A DNA stretch of 64,000 nt. It comes from Enterobacter asburiae (GTDB taxonomy: Bacteria; Pseudomonadota; Gammaproteobacteria; Enterobacterales; Enterobacteriaceae). The stretch is from contig NZ_VRKN01000002.1 in the NCBI RefSeq assembly GCF_008080435.1, positions 186,001-250,000 of the forward strand, in the 5' to 3' direction. Below, in pieces: positions 1 through 15,435 of the stretch (its first letter is position 1; the number at the start of each line of letters is the position of its first letter). The notes under the pieces are model-generated. The model was not told the origin of the DNA and ran no database searches. It worked only from the letters and a program-made list of their open reading frames with translations. The position numbers were made by a program, and so were the translations under genes.

Positions 1-370
1 GGGCGGCAATTTGTGAACAGAGAAACGCGCCGTCCACGTCGACGGTGAAAATCGTCCGCCAGTCGTCAAACGGCATATCAAGGAACGGCGCTTTGGTCAT
101 CGCACCCGCATTGTTGACCAGCACGTCCAGCCGACCAAAACGCGCAATCAGCGTTTCAATGGCCTCTGCACCTTCCGGCAGGGTGCTCAAATCAAGATGG
201 ATAGCCTCCGCGCGCTGCCCCTGCGCTTCGACTTCGCGACAGGTTTCCAGAGCCCCTTTTTCATCCGAGTGCCAGGTGACGCCAATATCAAACCCGCGCC
301 CGGCGAGCATCAGGGCCGTGGTTTTACCAATCCCGGAATCCGATGCGGTCACAATCGCTACTCTGGTCAT
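1..370 (-). CDS. yohF: YohF short-chain dehydrogenase (N-terminal part, cut by window edge)
   Basis: This is the first ~123 residues of an NAD(P)-dependent short-chain dehydrogenase; the C-terminal half lies outside the window. Translating the complement from the ATG at 370 gives the Rossmann glycine motif (ASDSGIGK) at about residues 9-16 and the NNAG motif near residue 87, both typical of classical SDRs. The catalytic Tyr-x-x-x-Lys would be beyond the edge. The sequence closely matches remembered E. coli YohF, whose substrate is not established. A Shine-Dalgarno (AGGAGGTGAG) lies just upstream of the start. It sits 50 bp downstream of mdtQ on the same strand and may be cotranscribed with it. 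Confidence 0.9.
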   Translation of the reverse strand, partial: MTRVAIVTASDSGIGKTTALMLAGRGFDIGVTWHSDEKGALETCREVEAQGQRAEAIHLDLSTLPEGAEAIETLIARFGRLDVLVNNAGAMTKAPFLDMPFDDWRTIFTVDVDGAFLCSQIAA

Positions 371-420
371 ACTCACCTCCTGAAAAACTGCAAAGAGGTA
401 AGTATAGATAATGACCTTTT

Positions 421-1839
421 TTAGCCGTGGTGATAGCCACCGCCCAGCGCCGACGTCAGCTGCAGCGTGGCGTCGACATACTGGCCTTTCAGCAGCAATC
501 CTGCGAGGTGTTCCCTGAGGGCCGGGATTCTGGCTTCACTGACCCGGGAGCCCGCAACGATCCCCGCGCTGAAACGCGCCTGCGCCAGCGCCACAACCCG
601 CGCCGCATCTTTTTCAACCTGCTGCTGATGGCGGTTCTTCGCCGTCAGCGTTTCGACTTCACTGGCCGTGCGTGCCACCTGATTGACGGCTTCGACCACC
701 GCTTTGTTGTAGTTGGCCACCGAAAGGTTGTTCTGTGCCTGGGCGATATCCAGGCTGGCGTTCAGCCTGCCGCTGTCAAAAATCGGCAGCGTCAATCCGG
801 CGGTCACGCCCATCTGCTGCGCTGAAGAGCGAAACAGATCGCTCAGATGGAGGGCATCCTGCTGTAAGAACGCCATCAGGTTTACGTCAGGATAGAATGC
901 CGCTCTGGCGGCCTCCACCTCGCTCATGGAGGCTTCGATATACCAGTGCGCTTCCTGAAGATCCGGACGGCGTGCCAGCAGTTCATAACCGAGCGTCGAC
1001 GGTAACGAGGCGTCTACCGTCGGCAGCGCATGGCGCGTAAGCGTCACAGAGGAAGAATTCGTCAGCGCGACCAGACGCGCCTCTACGGCTTTCATCTTCC
1101 CGTTGACTTCTGCCAGCTGCTCTTCGGTTTTGTTGGCGTTGATATCCGTTTCAACACCCTCTACGGAGGAGGTGATCCCGTGCTGATAGAGCTCGCGGTC
1201 GGCACCGATAATGTTGTCCTGTTCATGTTTGATCTGCGCGAGAACCTCCCCTGCGGCGGCCTGAGTTTGCCACTCCCAGTAGAGCCGCGCCACGCTGCCG
1301 GCCAGCAGCTGGCGGGTCTGCTCCAGCTCCGCTTTTTGCGCATTCACTTTGCCAATCCGGGCCTCGACCTGGGCGCGATTTTTTCCCCACAGATCGAGAT
1401 CCCAGCCCGCGGTCAGGCCAAAGGTGCCGTTGGTGTACCACGGCCCGGTGGTGCCTGCAGCCGGGTCGGTAAGGGCAAAGGGCCCCATCAGCCCTTCGGC
1501 GGACATTTTCTGGCGTTCCGCATCGGCGGAAAAATCAATTTGCGGACCATCGGCCGCCATAACAGCTTTAGCCTGAGCTTCGGCAAGCGTAATGCGCTGA
1601 CGGGCAATCTGCATATCCGGCGCATCGCTCAACGCTTTCGCAATCAGCGAATTAAGTTCGGGATCGTTATAGTCTTTCCACCACTCATTTTTCGGCCAGT
1701 CGGTATGGCGAAGCTGCGTATTCACCGACGCCGCAGTGGTTTGCGTTTTAATGGGAGACACCGTGGCATGTTCAGGCGCGCAGGCAGCCAGAATAAATAC
1801 AATGGGAGCACTCAGAGATAAAATAAGAGAACGTTTCAT
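421..1839 (-). CDS. mdtQ: MdtQ, outer-membrane efflux lipoprotein (TolC/NodT family)
   Basis: This is a 472-residue outer-membrane factor of the RND/MFS tripartite efflux type. It begins with a lipoprotein signal ending in LAAC, so Cys20 is the predicted lipidated residue. The remainder shows the two repeated helical OEP domains of the NodT group (for example RPDLQEAHWYIEAS near residue 290 and a GxSV-like periplasmic segment). Such proteins form the trimeric channel through which an inner-membrane pump exports drugs, but no pump or adaptor gene is adjacent, so a partner must be encoded elsewhere. In E. coli K-12 the corresponding locus is a disrupted pseudogene; here the frame is complete. 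The position between yohF and yohP supports the assignment. Confidence 0.9.
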   Translation of the reverse strand: MKRSLILSLSAPIVFILAACAPEHATVSPIKTQTTAASVNTQLRHTDWPKNEWWKDYNDPELNSLIAKALSDAPDMQIARQRITLAEAQAKAVMAADGPQIDFSADAERQKMSAEGLMGPFALTDPAAGTTGPWYTNGTFGLTAGWDLDLWGKNRAQVEARIGKVNAQKAELEQTRQLLAGSVARLYWEWQTQAAAGEVLAQIKHEQDNIIGADRELYQHGITSSVEGVETDINANKTEEQLAEVNGKMKAVEARLVALTNSSSVTLTRHALPTVDASLPSTLGYELLARRPDLQEAHWYIEASMSEVEAARAAFYPDVNLMAFLQQDALHLSDLFRSSAQQMGVTAGLTLPIFDSGRLNASLDIAQAQNNLSVANYNKAVVEAVNQVARTASEVETLTAKNRHQQQVEKDAARVVALAQARFSAGIVAGSRVSEARIPALREHLAGLLLKGQYVDATLQLTSALGGGYHHG

Positions 1840-2043
1840 GACGCCATAAACTCAAAAAAATAAAGGCGCAAGTTACGCTCGATGTCGTACATTTTTTTAG
1901 TAACGCGTGGCAATCCGCAAATTGTCATACATTTTAATACTCGGAAATTTATTCCCAAAGATAATGATTAAATTCAATACATTCATGCCAAATATAAATA
2001 CGCTGCTACACTTATTCAGGACATACATGAGTGGGAGAAGGGA

Positions 2044-2127
2044 ATGAAAATATTACTGTGGGTTATTTTGATTATATTTCTGATAGGGCTCTTAGTGGTC
2101 ACCGGCGTATTCAAGATGATTTTCTGA
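2044..2127 (+). CDS. yohP: YohP, 27-residue membrane protein
   Basis: This tiny gene encodes 27 residues: a short start (MKILLW), an almost wholly hydrophobic helix and the ending GVFKMIF. It is nearly identical to remembered E. coli YohP, a known single-span inner-membrane small protein studied as a model for post-translational membrane insertion. A strong Shine-Dalgarno (AGAAGGGA) sits directly upstream. Its location between mdtQ and the region leading to dusC matches K-12. It is convergent with the beta-glucosidase gene, and a GC-rich hairpin follows at 2134-2154. Its physiological role is unknown. Confidence 0.93.
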   Translation: MKILLWVILIIFLIGLLVVTGVFKMIF

Positions 2128-2133
2128 TTCATT

Positions 2134-2154
2134 TGCCCGGCGCATCGCCGGGCA
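2134..2154. terminator. Hairpin between convergent yohP and bglB
   Basis: A perfect 9-bp inverted repeat with a 3-nt loop (arm TGCCCGGCG) lies between the stop codons of yohP and the beta-glucosidase gene. There is no clear T-run on either strand, so it may be a REP-like hairpin or a weak bidirectional terminator. Confidence 0.5.
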
Positions 2155-2166
2155 ACGTCCTTGATA

Positions 2167-6477
<4,311 letters not shown>

Positions 6478-6552
6478 AGTTCTGGCACTCTATCAGTTTC
6501 ATTCGTAGCCTCAATACGTCACGCATCAGAAACGTGATGCGGATCGACATTG

Positions 6553-7899
6553 CTAGAACGTCACGACGGTTTTCAGCTCCGTTACCCAGGCATCCTGCGT
6601 CCGGGATACACCGCCCGGATGGTGCCAGTACTGAATGCCCGGCTGCAGCTCCAGCCACGACACCGGACGGAAGCGATAGTAAAACTCACCGTTCAGGGAG
6701 TGGCCCGGCACCGGGTGATACGCCGGATCGTTATAGTCCGACACGCCGCTCAGGCTGTTCATATAGCGCTGGTTGCGCGCGTACTGGCTGCTCATATCAA
6801 TCCAGGTCAGCCCGAAGCCAATCCAGTCTTCCGGGCGCGCGTCAAACAACCCGCGGTAGCGCAGCGAGGCGGCGTAAACCTGATGCATGTAGTTAGTGCT
6901 CTGATCCGCAAGGCTCATGCTGAACGAGGTGCTCAACCCGCGATTCGGATCGTCCTGGTGCTGCGTAAGCTGCTGGTTCAGCCCGGCGTACATAAACCAG
7001 GTTCGGCTGTGCGTTTCAAACCCGTCCGGGTCCGTCGCGCCCGCACCGCCGGATTGGCCGCGATAGAGATCGGTTTGCGGCGCGTTGGTAAACACCACGC
7101 CGAGGTTGTACGCGCCCGGCAGGCCGTTAATCAGCGGACGCGCTTCGATTTCAACCGGCAGTAAGACCCCTTTGCTGCCCTTCGTCGACCAGCTCCAGGC
7201 GTGGCTGCGGCTGGAGGCCTCCGGATTTTGCTCCATCACGCCGCCTTTCAGGGTCAGCGTCGGCGTTAATTTATACGCAAGCGTGGTGCCCCAGGTGTGA
7301 ACGTTCCAGTTGTTCCAGGTCAGCGAGTTGGCTGACTTCCCGCCGCACTGCGACAGCAGCTGGAAATCACAGGGGATGATTTGATCGAAGGTTTGCACCT
7401 TGTTCATCATCCCGATGCGCCAGGTCAGACGCCGGTCGTCAAAGCTGCGGGCAAAGGTCAGCCATCCGAGGCGAGTAATCGACTGCCCGCCCCAGCTCTC
7501 CTGGGTCAGGTCGTTAAAGTTGACGCGCGGGTCCTGCACGCGTTTGGTGGTGAGGTCGTCATTGTGGTTACGGTTGACGATGTTCCCCTCGATACGCGCA
7601 TCCGGGATGCCGGTCCAGCGCTCCAGGTCCTGGTTGAAGGTCAGCGCAAACTGGTCGATATAGGCCACGTGGGAGTCGTGGTTATAGCCACCGCCGCCGT
7701 TCCAGCCGATCTCATTCAAATAACCGAGATTGTACGTAAAGCCGTTATCGTTAAGGATCTTACGCACACCGAGCATATCGCCGAGAAGGGGAGCCGGTGG
7801 AGCCTCAAAACCTAATACCGTTCCGTTCCAGTCTTGCGCCATCGACAGCGGAGATATCGTCAATAAGGCGAACGCGTAGAGTTTATTTTTATATGCCAT
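6553..7899 (-). CDS. OprB-family carbohydrate-selective porin
   Basis: This 448-residue outer-membrane porin most likely admits beta-glucosides. An N-terminal signal peptide ends near SMAQD. The mature protein has OprB-type hallmarks: a GDMLGVRKILNDNG start, IEGNIVNRNHNDD, the CDFQLLSQCGG segment with two cysteines, GVLLPVEIEARP, and a C-terminal beta-strand ending in phenylalanine. This is not the LamB/BglH type used in the E. coli bgl operon. An in-frame extension reaches 8055 but lacks signal character; the ATG at 7899 gives a proper signal peptide. It is the promoter-proximal gene of the operon and is preceded by its own RAT/terminator. The substrate is inferred from context. Confidence 0.88.
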   Translation of the reverse strand: MAYKNKLYAFALLTISPLSMAQDWNGTVLGFEAPPAPLLGDMLGVRKILNDNGFTYNLGYLNEIGWNGGGGYNHDSHVAYIDQFALTFNQDLERWTGIPDARIEGNIVNRNHNDDLTTKRVQDPRVNFNDLTQESWGGQSITRLGWLTFARSFDDRRLTWRIGMMNKVQTFDQIIPCDFQLLSQCGGKSANSLTWNNWNVHTWGTTLAYKLTPTLTLKGGVMEQNPEASSRSHAWSWSTKGSKGVLLPVEIEARPLINGLPGAYNLGVVFTNAPQTDLYRGQSGGAGATDPDGFETHSRTWFMYAGLNQQLTQHQDDPNRGLSTSFSMSLADQSTNYMHQVYAASLRYRGLFDARPEDWIGFGLTWIDMSSQYARNQRYMNSLSGVSDYNDPAYHPVPGHSLNGEFYYRFRPVSWLELQPGIQYWHHPGGVSRTQDAWVTELKTVVTF

Positions 7900-8201
7900 G
7901 ATAACAACCTGTGAGTGAGTATTTAGTGCGTAACCGACCGCAGGAAATTTTTCTATTTCCTGTCGATATTTCATTTTTTTAAAATCAGTAAAAAGCGCTA
8001 AGCCAAATGTCTCTCCTGCGTAAATGACAGGCAAAAAAAAACCTAAGCGCTCCACAGCGAGAATGCTGTGAAACGCTTAGGTTTTGCCTGTTAACCAGTA
8101 ACAATCCTGCGTTGAAAACAGTGGCACCTTAACACCGTCGCGCCACGTTGAAAACCTGAACTGTTTTCTGGTTTAAAAAAGTGTGAGCAATTTAACGCTT
8201 A
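7900..8201 (-). promoter_or_regulatory. Leader and promoter region of the beta-glucoside operon
   Basis: This ~300-bp stretch between dusC and the porin gene holds the RAT/terminator at 8033-8107 and a ~130-nt untranslated leader. Upstream of the RAT, a TGTGA half-site (8182-8186) could belong to a weak CRP site; its partner half is poor. I see no convincing -35/-10 pair, so the start point is unresolved. Confidence 0.45.
8033..8107 (-). promoter_or_regulatory. RAT antiterminator plus terminator upstream of the OprB porin
   Basis: On the minus strand 8107-8080 reads GGATTGTTACTGG, a short loop and CAGGCAAAACC, matching the BglG RAT. The overlapping terminator has an 11-bp stem (8074-8084 with 8039-8049), an inner CACAG/CTGTG helix and a run of eight U residues. 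It makes the porin gene subject to antitermination by the downstream-encoded BglG. Confidence 0.94.
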
Positions 8202-9134
8202 TTATCTGGACTGAATCACCCGGGCAATATCAGCAGAAGTCTGTAATATCCGAATCTCCTGAAATAACCCCAGCGCTTCATCGTACTCTTTGCGTAAATA
8301 ACTCAGCCACTGTTTAATTCGCGCAACGTGATACAAACCGGTGTCGCCCTGTTTTTCCAGACGGCTGTATTTTTGCAGCAGCGTGACGACGTCTGCCCAC
8401 GGCATCCGCGGCTCGTTATATTTTACCACCCGGCTGAGGTTGGGCACATTCAGCGCGCCGCGACCGATCATCACCGCATCGCAGCCGGTGGTGTTCAGAC
8501 AGGCCTGCGCGCTCTCGTAATCCCAGATTTCGCCGTTGGCGATCACCGGAATGGTAAGGCGTTTGCGGATCTCACCGATCGCCTGCCAGTTAATGCGCTC
8601 GGCTTTGTAGCCATCTTCTTTGGTGCGGCCATGCACCACCAGCTCGGTGGCCCCGGCCTGCTGCACCGCATCGGCGATTTCAAACTGCCGCGCGTCGCTG
8701 TCCCATCCCAGGCGCACCTTAACCGTCACCGGCAAATGCGAAGGCACGGCTTCACGCATGGCTTTCGCGCCGCGATAAATCAGCTCAGGATCTTTCAGCA
8801 AGGTCGCCCCGCCGCCGCTGCCGTTCACCAGCTTCGACGGACAGCCACAGTTGAGATCCACCCCGTAAGAGCCCAGATCTACCGCACGGGCGGCGTTTTC
8901 CGCCAGCCATTCAGGATACTGGCCGAGCAGCTGAATACGCACCAGCGTGCCGGAAGAGGTCCGACTCTGGTTGTGCAGCTCGGGGCACAGGCGGAAGAAG
9001 GATTTTACCGGCAACAACATATCGACCACGCGCAGAAATTCCGTCACGCAGAGATCGTAGTCGTTCACCTCGGTCAGAAGCTCGCGCACGAGGGAGTCGA
9101 GCACGCCTTCCATTGGGGCCAGTAAAACACGCAT
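8202..9134 (-). CDS. dusC: DusC, tRNA-dihydrouridine(16) synthase
   Basis: This 310-residue FMN-dependent enzyme reduces uridine to dihydrouridine at position 16 of the tRNA D-loop using NADPH. It is a TIM-barrel flavoprotein. The start [11 protein letters not shown] carries the FMN-binding APM motif, and the catalytic cysteine is Cys98 in NCGCPSK, followed by the glycine-rich VNGSGGGA segment. The FMN phosphate region (VIANGEIW, then [12 protein letters not shown]) follows between residues 190 and 235. A C-terminal helical domain binds tRNA. Length is close to the ~315 residues of E. coli DusC, and the flanking yohP side and yohJ side agree with the K-12 order, apart from inserted genes on each side. 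Confidence 0.95.
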   Translation of the reverse strand: MRVLLAPMEGVLDSLVRELLTEVNDYDLCVTEFLRVVDMLLPVKSFFRLCPELHNQSRTSSGTLVRIQLLGQYPEWLAENAARAVDLGSYGVDLNCGCPSKLVNGSGGGATLLKDPELIYRGAKAMREAVPSHLPVTVKVRLGWDSDARQFEIADAVQQAGATELVVHGRTKEDGYKAERINWQAIGEIRKRLTIPVIANGEIWDYESAQACLNTTGCDAVMIGRGALNVPNLSRVVKYNEPRMPWADVVTLLQKYSRLEKQGDTGLYHVARIKQWLSYLRKEYDEALGLFQEIRILQTSADIARVIQSR

Positions 9135-9175
9135 AGCAGTACCTGTGAAAAAAGACGCGCTATAGTAGCCGCTCT

Positions 9176-9973
9176 CTATATCGCTGGGAAGCGCTTCTGT
9201 TCAGGGAGAAAGTCAGCCGGCGTTGCCCCGACAATGGCGCGAAACGCCGCCGCAAATGCCGCCGGGCCAGAAAACCCCAGCATCCAGGCCACCTGCTTAG
9301 CCGGGTATCCGTTGGCGAGCAGGTCCAGCGAGGCACAAATCCTTGCACGCTGTCGCCAGGCCCGGAAGCTAAAGCCGGTATCTTTGATAAACGCGCGTGA
9401 AAATGTGCGTTCAGACATGGCGGCCCGTTCTGCCAGCCTTTCCATAGAAACATCCCAGAGATTGTTGGCAATGATGTCACAGGCAACGCGATGTAACCGC
9501 TCATCAACGGGCATCGGTAATTCGGCCGAAATCTGTTTCGCCTCACTAAGGATTTCGAGCAGCAAAACAGCCATGCTGCGCTGACTGGCTGGCCGGTATT
9601 CCGCGCTGAACAGCCCGGCAATCAGCTCTTTGAACAACGCTGTCGCCATAATCACGTGAACCTCTTCTTTCCGCTGAAAAGGCTCACATTGCGATATCAG
9701 CGCCGGGCTAAACCAGACCGCGCGGAGCTCCGTTGCGGATAACACGCTGTAGGTGTGTTCCTGAAAAGGAGGGATCCACAGCGCGCGCTGTGGCGGTATG
9801 ACCCAACGCTTATTGCCGGTTTCGACCAGCATCACCCCTTTGATGGCAAACAAAAGTTGCCCCTGTGAATGCTGGTGAGGCGGATCCACTTCGCCACGCG
9901 TATAGCTAATTGCCCCTCTTGACCATCCGATGGCATCGTCGTGAATTGGCGTTTTATCGATAACGGTTGGCAT
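9176..9973 (-). CDS. AraC-family regulator with N-terminal cupin
   Basis: This 265-residue transcription factor has an N-terminal cupin-like ligand domain ([16 protein letters not shown] near residues 32-47, then [16 protein letters not shown]) and a C-terminal AraC double helix-turn-helix ([19 protein letters not shown], then [21 protein letters not shown]). The architecture resembles NimR/RipA-type regulators, which usually control an adjacent gene. The ATG at 9973 has a strong AGGGAGGA Shine-Dalgarno; the longer frame to 10033 would remove most of the divergent promoter. It diverges from the glutamine amidotransferase gene across 59 bp, suggesting regulation of that gene. Absent from this site in K-12, so it is probably an accessory insertion; the ligand is unknown. 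Confidence 0.85.
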   Translation of the reverse strand: MPTVIDKTPIHDDAIGWSRGAISYTRGEVDPPHQHSQGQLLFAIKGVMLVETGNKRWVIPPQRALWIPPFQEHTYSVLSATELRAVWFSPALISQCEPFQRKEEVHVIMATALFKELIAGLFSAEYRPASQRSMAVLLLEILSEAKQISAELPMPVDERLHRVACDIIANNLWDVSMERLAERAAMSERTFSRAFIKDTGFSFRAWRQRARICASLDLLANGYPAKQVAWMLGFSGPAAFAAAFRAIVGATPADFLPEQKRFPAI

Positions 9974-10032
9974 TTCACATTCCTCCCTTCCTCTTATGAT
10001 GCTGCTTGTACACGTAACCGGAAAGAGACGCA

Positions 10033-10737
10033 ATGCACATTCATTTTATCATTCATGAACATTTCGAAGCGCCAGGCGCCTATGAAATCTGGGGGAAAAA
10101 CCGCGGCTGTCGTCTGAGCTACACCAGAGTTTATCAGGGCGATCCGTTACCCGAAGACCTGGAGAGCACAGACCTGCTTATCATCATGGGAGGCCCGCAG
10201 TCACCTGCCACCACGGTTGAGGAATGCCCCTGGTTTGATGCGCAGGCGGAAAAGGCACTCATCGGCCGCGCAATAGAGGCGGGTAAAACGGTGATTGGCG
10301 TTTGTCTGGGCTCGCAGCTTATCGGCGAAGCGCTGGGCGCAGCGTTTTCCCACAGCCCGGAAAAAGAGATCGGCAAATTTCCCGTCAGGCTCACTGAGGC
10401 AGGCAAGGCCAACCCGCTGTTTAAGGATTTTGGCCACGAGCTGAGCGTCGGTCACTGGCATAACGACATGCCAGGGCTAACGCCGCAGGCTAAGGTGCTC
10501 GCTTACAGCGAGGGCTGTCCCCGCCAGATCGTGCAATATGGCGAACGAGTTTACGGTTTTCAGTGTCATATGGAACTGACGCCGGAGGTCGTAGAGCTGC
10601 TGATTGAGCATTCGCAGAACGACCTCCGCCGCGCGGCTGAATTCCGTTTTGTCGAAACGGCGGAAAAACTCCGCTCGCATGATTATCGCGAAATGAATCA
10701 GGTGCTATTTTCTTTTCTCGATAAACTGACCGCCTGA
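10033..10737 (+). CDS. Class I glutamine amidotransferase-like protein
   Basis: This 234-residue cytoplasmic protein is a stand-alone class I (triad) glutamine amidotransferase domain. The oxyanion segment IIMGGPQSP lies near residue 50, the nucleophile is Cys91 in GVCLGSQL, and the His179/Glu181 pair is in FQCHMELTPE, so the full triad is intact. Similar free-standing proteins are annotated as GMP-synthase-like or gamma-glutamyl hydrolase/transferase domains, with few known substrates. No partner synthetase is adjacent. It diverges from the AraC regulator, forming a two-gene accessory module between dusC and yohJ. A role in amide or gamma-glutamyl metabolism is inferred only from the fold. 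Confidence 0.85.
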   Translation: MHIHFIIHEHFEAPGAYEIWGKNRGCRLSYTRVYQGDPLPEDLESTDLLIIMGGPQSPATTVEECPWFDAQAEKALIGRAIEAGKTVIGVCLGSQLIGEALGAAFSHSPEKEIGKFPVRLTEAGKANPLFKDFGHELSVGHWHNDMPGLTPQAKVLAYSEGCPRQIVQYGERVYGFQCHMELTPEVVELLIEHSQNDLRRAAEFRFVETAEKLRSHDYREMNQVLFSFLDKLTA

Positions 10738-10891
10738 CGCTGATGCATTCTCTGGCGCGTTACTTCGCCAGCGCACTCCCTTTCTTCTAAACTGTAGCCT
10801 GCCCCTGCAATGTGATACCAGACGTTCCATTCTGGAATGTCTGGTATGCTCAAATTTCATGATGTGATCCATGGCACATTTTTAGGTTTAA

Positions 10892-12014
<1,123 letters not shown>

Positions 12015-12015
<1 letters not shown>

Positions 12016-12040
12016 AATTTGCGATGCGTCGCGCAAATTT
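12015..12040. terminator. Inverted repeat after yohK
   Basis: A 9-bp inverted repeat (AAATTTGCG / CGCAAATTT, 8-nt spacer) overlaps the yohK stop codon and is followed by a T-rich segment. It may terminate yohJK transcripts ahead of the cdd promoter. A similar sequence is remembered upstream of E. coli cdd. Confidence 0.5.
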
Positions 12041-12057
12041 CATTTTGATTTCATAAG

Positions 12058-12085
12058 TTGCATACATAATGAGAAGTGGATCACA
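12058..12085 (+). promoter_or_regulatory. cdd control region: CytR-like half-site and CRP site
   Basis: A CRP-type site (TGAGA-N6-TCACA, 12070-12085) is preceded by GTTGCAT (12058-12064), which resembles the CytR octamer GTTGCATT. TATAA follows at about 12086. The arrangement matches the known CRP/CytR control of E. coli cdd, in which cytidine relieves CytR repression. Confidence 0.7.
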
Positions 12086-12144
12086 TATAAAGCCCTGACG
12101 GCTCCGTAAACTACCGATCCATTAACCTTTATGAGGCAAACGCC

Positions 12145-13029
<885 letters not shown>

Positions 13030-13119
13030 TCCTTCCGGCGGGCAGAAATGCCCGCCAGTTTGCTGAAAAACCCCTCAGTTGAGTCGCTGTTTCTTGCGCT
13101 AACCAGGCGGGTAAAGTAG

Positions 13120-13872
<753 letters not shown>

Positions 13873-13978
13873 CAGGACCGCCTTTATACATTCTTTACGC
13901 CAGGCCTGACGCTTTTTATCCCCCCTTTATGTCGGCTATTTTAAGCTGAGTTCACTGCCGCTACGGCTTCATTGAAGA

Positions 13979-15385
13979 ATGACTATGAACTCGATAATGA
14001 ATGCGTTTTTCCTCAAAAGTCTCCGCCCGTATTTTAACTTTCCCGGTTTATCACTTCCTGGCGCTCTCAATTCCGGTCTCTGGCTTGATGAAAAAATTGA
14101 CGCCCTGCAGCACAACATTTCAGTGGAAGTGGCAGATTATCTGGAACGTTATCCACAGACGAAACATATTGACGTTTACCTGAACGATATCAACGGCACG
14201 ATGCGCGGCAAGCGTCTGTCGGTGGAGAGCATGCTGACCCTGGAAAAAGGCTGTTATTTTCCCCTTTCGGTCTACTCGATGGATCAGAAAGGAAAAATCG
14301 CCGCCCCGCTTCATGATGAACCGGACCGACTCTGCGTTCCGGTCGCCGGCACCCTGCGCCCCTGTCCGCAAGATCCGCAGCACAACGCGCAGATCCTGCT
14401 GACGATGAAAGACAGCGACGATAACCCCTGCCCGCTTGAGCCGCGCGTGATACTGCAGAACGTGCTGGCCCGCTTCCACCAGCACGGCCTCTTCCCGGTG
14501 ATTGCCCCGGAAATCGAGTTCTATCTGACGGGGCATGACGATCGGGATCCGCAAAATCAGGGCTGTTTTCATATGGATACCCCAACTGCCCATGCGGCGC
14601 TGTTTGACGAGCTGGAACAGCTGGCGCACCTTCAGCGCATCCCGCTGTCCGGGATCGTGGCGGAAGCCGAGTCCGGTCAGTACGAATTAAACCTGAAGCA
14701 CAGCCATCGCGTCGTTGAAGTCTGCGATAACGTGCTGGCGCTTCGTCGCCTGACCCGATACGTTGCCGAAAAGCACGGCCTGCAGGCCAACTTTATGGCT
14801 AAGCCTTTCAGCCATCTGTCCGGCAGCGGTTTGCACTTCCATTTCAGCCTGAATAACAGTCGCGGCGAAAACGTCTTTGCTTCCCCGGTGAACGCGCTTA
14901 ACAGCATGATGCGTTTGTGCATCGCGGGCCAGCTGGCGCTGATGCCCGCCTCTGTCGCCGTTCTTGCGCCGGGCGTCAACGCGTTTCGTCGCCTGCGTAA
15001 AAACCTGACGGAACCCGTATTTAACTCCTGGGGCTATAACACCCGCTCCGCCGCCCTGCGTATTCCCTGTTCGGATGACCACAACCGCCGTATCGAGTAC
15101 CGGCTGGCCGGGGCTGATGCCAATCCGTATCTGGTGGCAGCCGCTATCCTGACCGGCATGCTGTACGGGCTGGAAAACATCGACGAGGAGGATTTGCCCG
15201 AACCGCAGCACGATCGGCCCGAACTGCCGCTGTTTCAGCAGGAGGCGATTGAGACCTTTGCCCGCTGTCAGTACCTCACCGACAGCCTGGGCGACGCCTT
15301 TTCTGAACAGTGGGTCGCCTGCAAGCTCTCAGAACTCGACTGGTTTGAACGCATTGTGACCCGAGAGGAGTCACAGCTGGCATAA
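13979..15385 (+). CDS. Glutamine synthetase-family ligase, PuuA-like
   Basis: This 468-residue enzyme of the glutamine synthetase superfamily is related to gamma-glutamylputrescine synthetase (PuuA). The N-terminal beta-grasp region includes YLNDINGTMRGKR and EKGCYFPLSVYSMD. Catalytic-domain motifs include PEIEFYL, AEAESGQYELNL, the ATP-binding FMAKPFSHLSGSGLHFHFS, and the C-terminal RIEYRLAGADANPYL. This suggests ATP-dependent glutamylation of an amine, but the substrate cannot be read from sequence. ATG codons at 13985 and 13997 are possible alternatives; the best-spaced GAAGA precedes 13985. It stands alone at this site where K-12 has yeiS-preT-preA, so it is a lineage-specific replacement. 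No puu catabolic genes are adjacent. Confidence 0.85.
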   Translation: MTMNSIMNAFFLKSLRPYFNFPGLSLPGALNSGLWLDEKIDALQHNISVEVADYLERYPQTKHIDVYLNDINGTMRGKRLSVESMLTLEKGCYFPLSVYSMDQKGKIAAPLHDEPDRLCVPVAGTLRPCPQDPQHNAQILLTMKDSDDNPCPLEPRVILQNVLARFHQHGLFPVIAPEIEFYLTGHDDRDPQNQGCFHMDTPTAHAALFDELEQLAHLQRIPLSGIVAEAESGQYELNLKHSHRVVEVCDNVLALRRLTRYVAEKHGLQANFMAKPFSHLSGSGLHFHFSLNNSRGENVFASPVNALNSMMRLCIAGQLALMPASVAVLAPGVNAFRRLRKNLTEPVFNSWGYNTRSAALRIPCSDDHNRRIEYRLAGADANPYLVAAAILTGMLYGLENIDEEDLPEPQHDRPELPLFQQEAIETFARCQYLTDSLGDAFSEQWVACKLSELDWFERIVTREESQLA

Positions 15386-15390
15386 GGCAT

Positions 15391-15416
15391 AAAAAAAGCC
15401 CGCTCGGTGAGCGGGC
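15391..15416 (-). terminator. mglBAC operon terminator
   Basis: An 8-bp GC-rich stem (GCCCGCTC / GAGCGGGC, loop of 3) at 15398-15416 is followed on the minus strand by seven U residues. It lies 20 bp after the mglC stop and just beyond the stop of the convergent PuuA-like gene. Confidence 0.93.
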
Positions 15417-15435
15417 CGTGTAACACGCGAGAAGC

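Noticed and set aside
7900..8055. 52-residue N-terminal extension of the OprB porin
   Set aside because: It removes the signal peptide from the N terminus and would read through the RAT/terminator region; the ATG at 7899 gives a normal signal sequence.
9974..10033. 20-residue N-terminal extension of the AraC regulator
   Set aside because: It would consume the whole divergent promoter spacer; the strong AGGGAGGA site supports the start at 9973.
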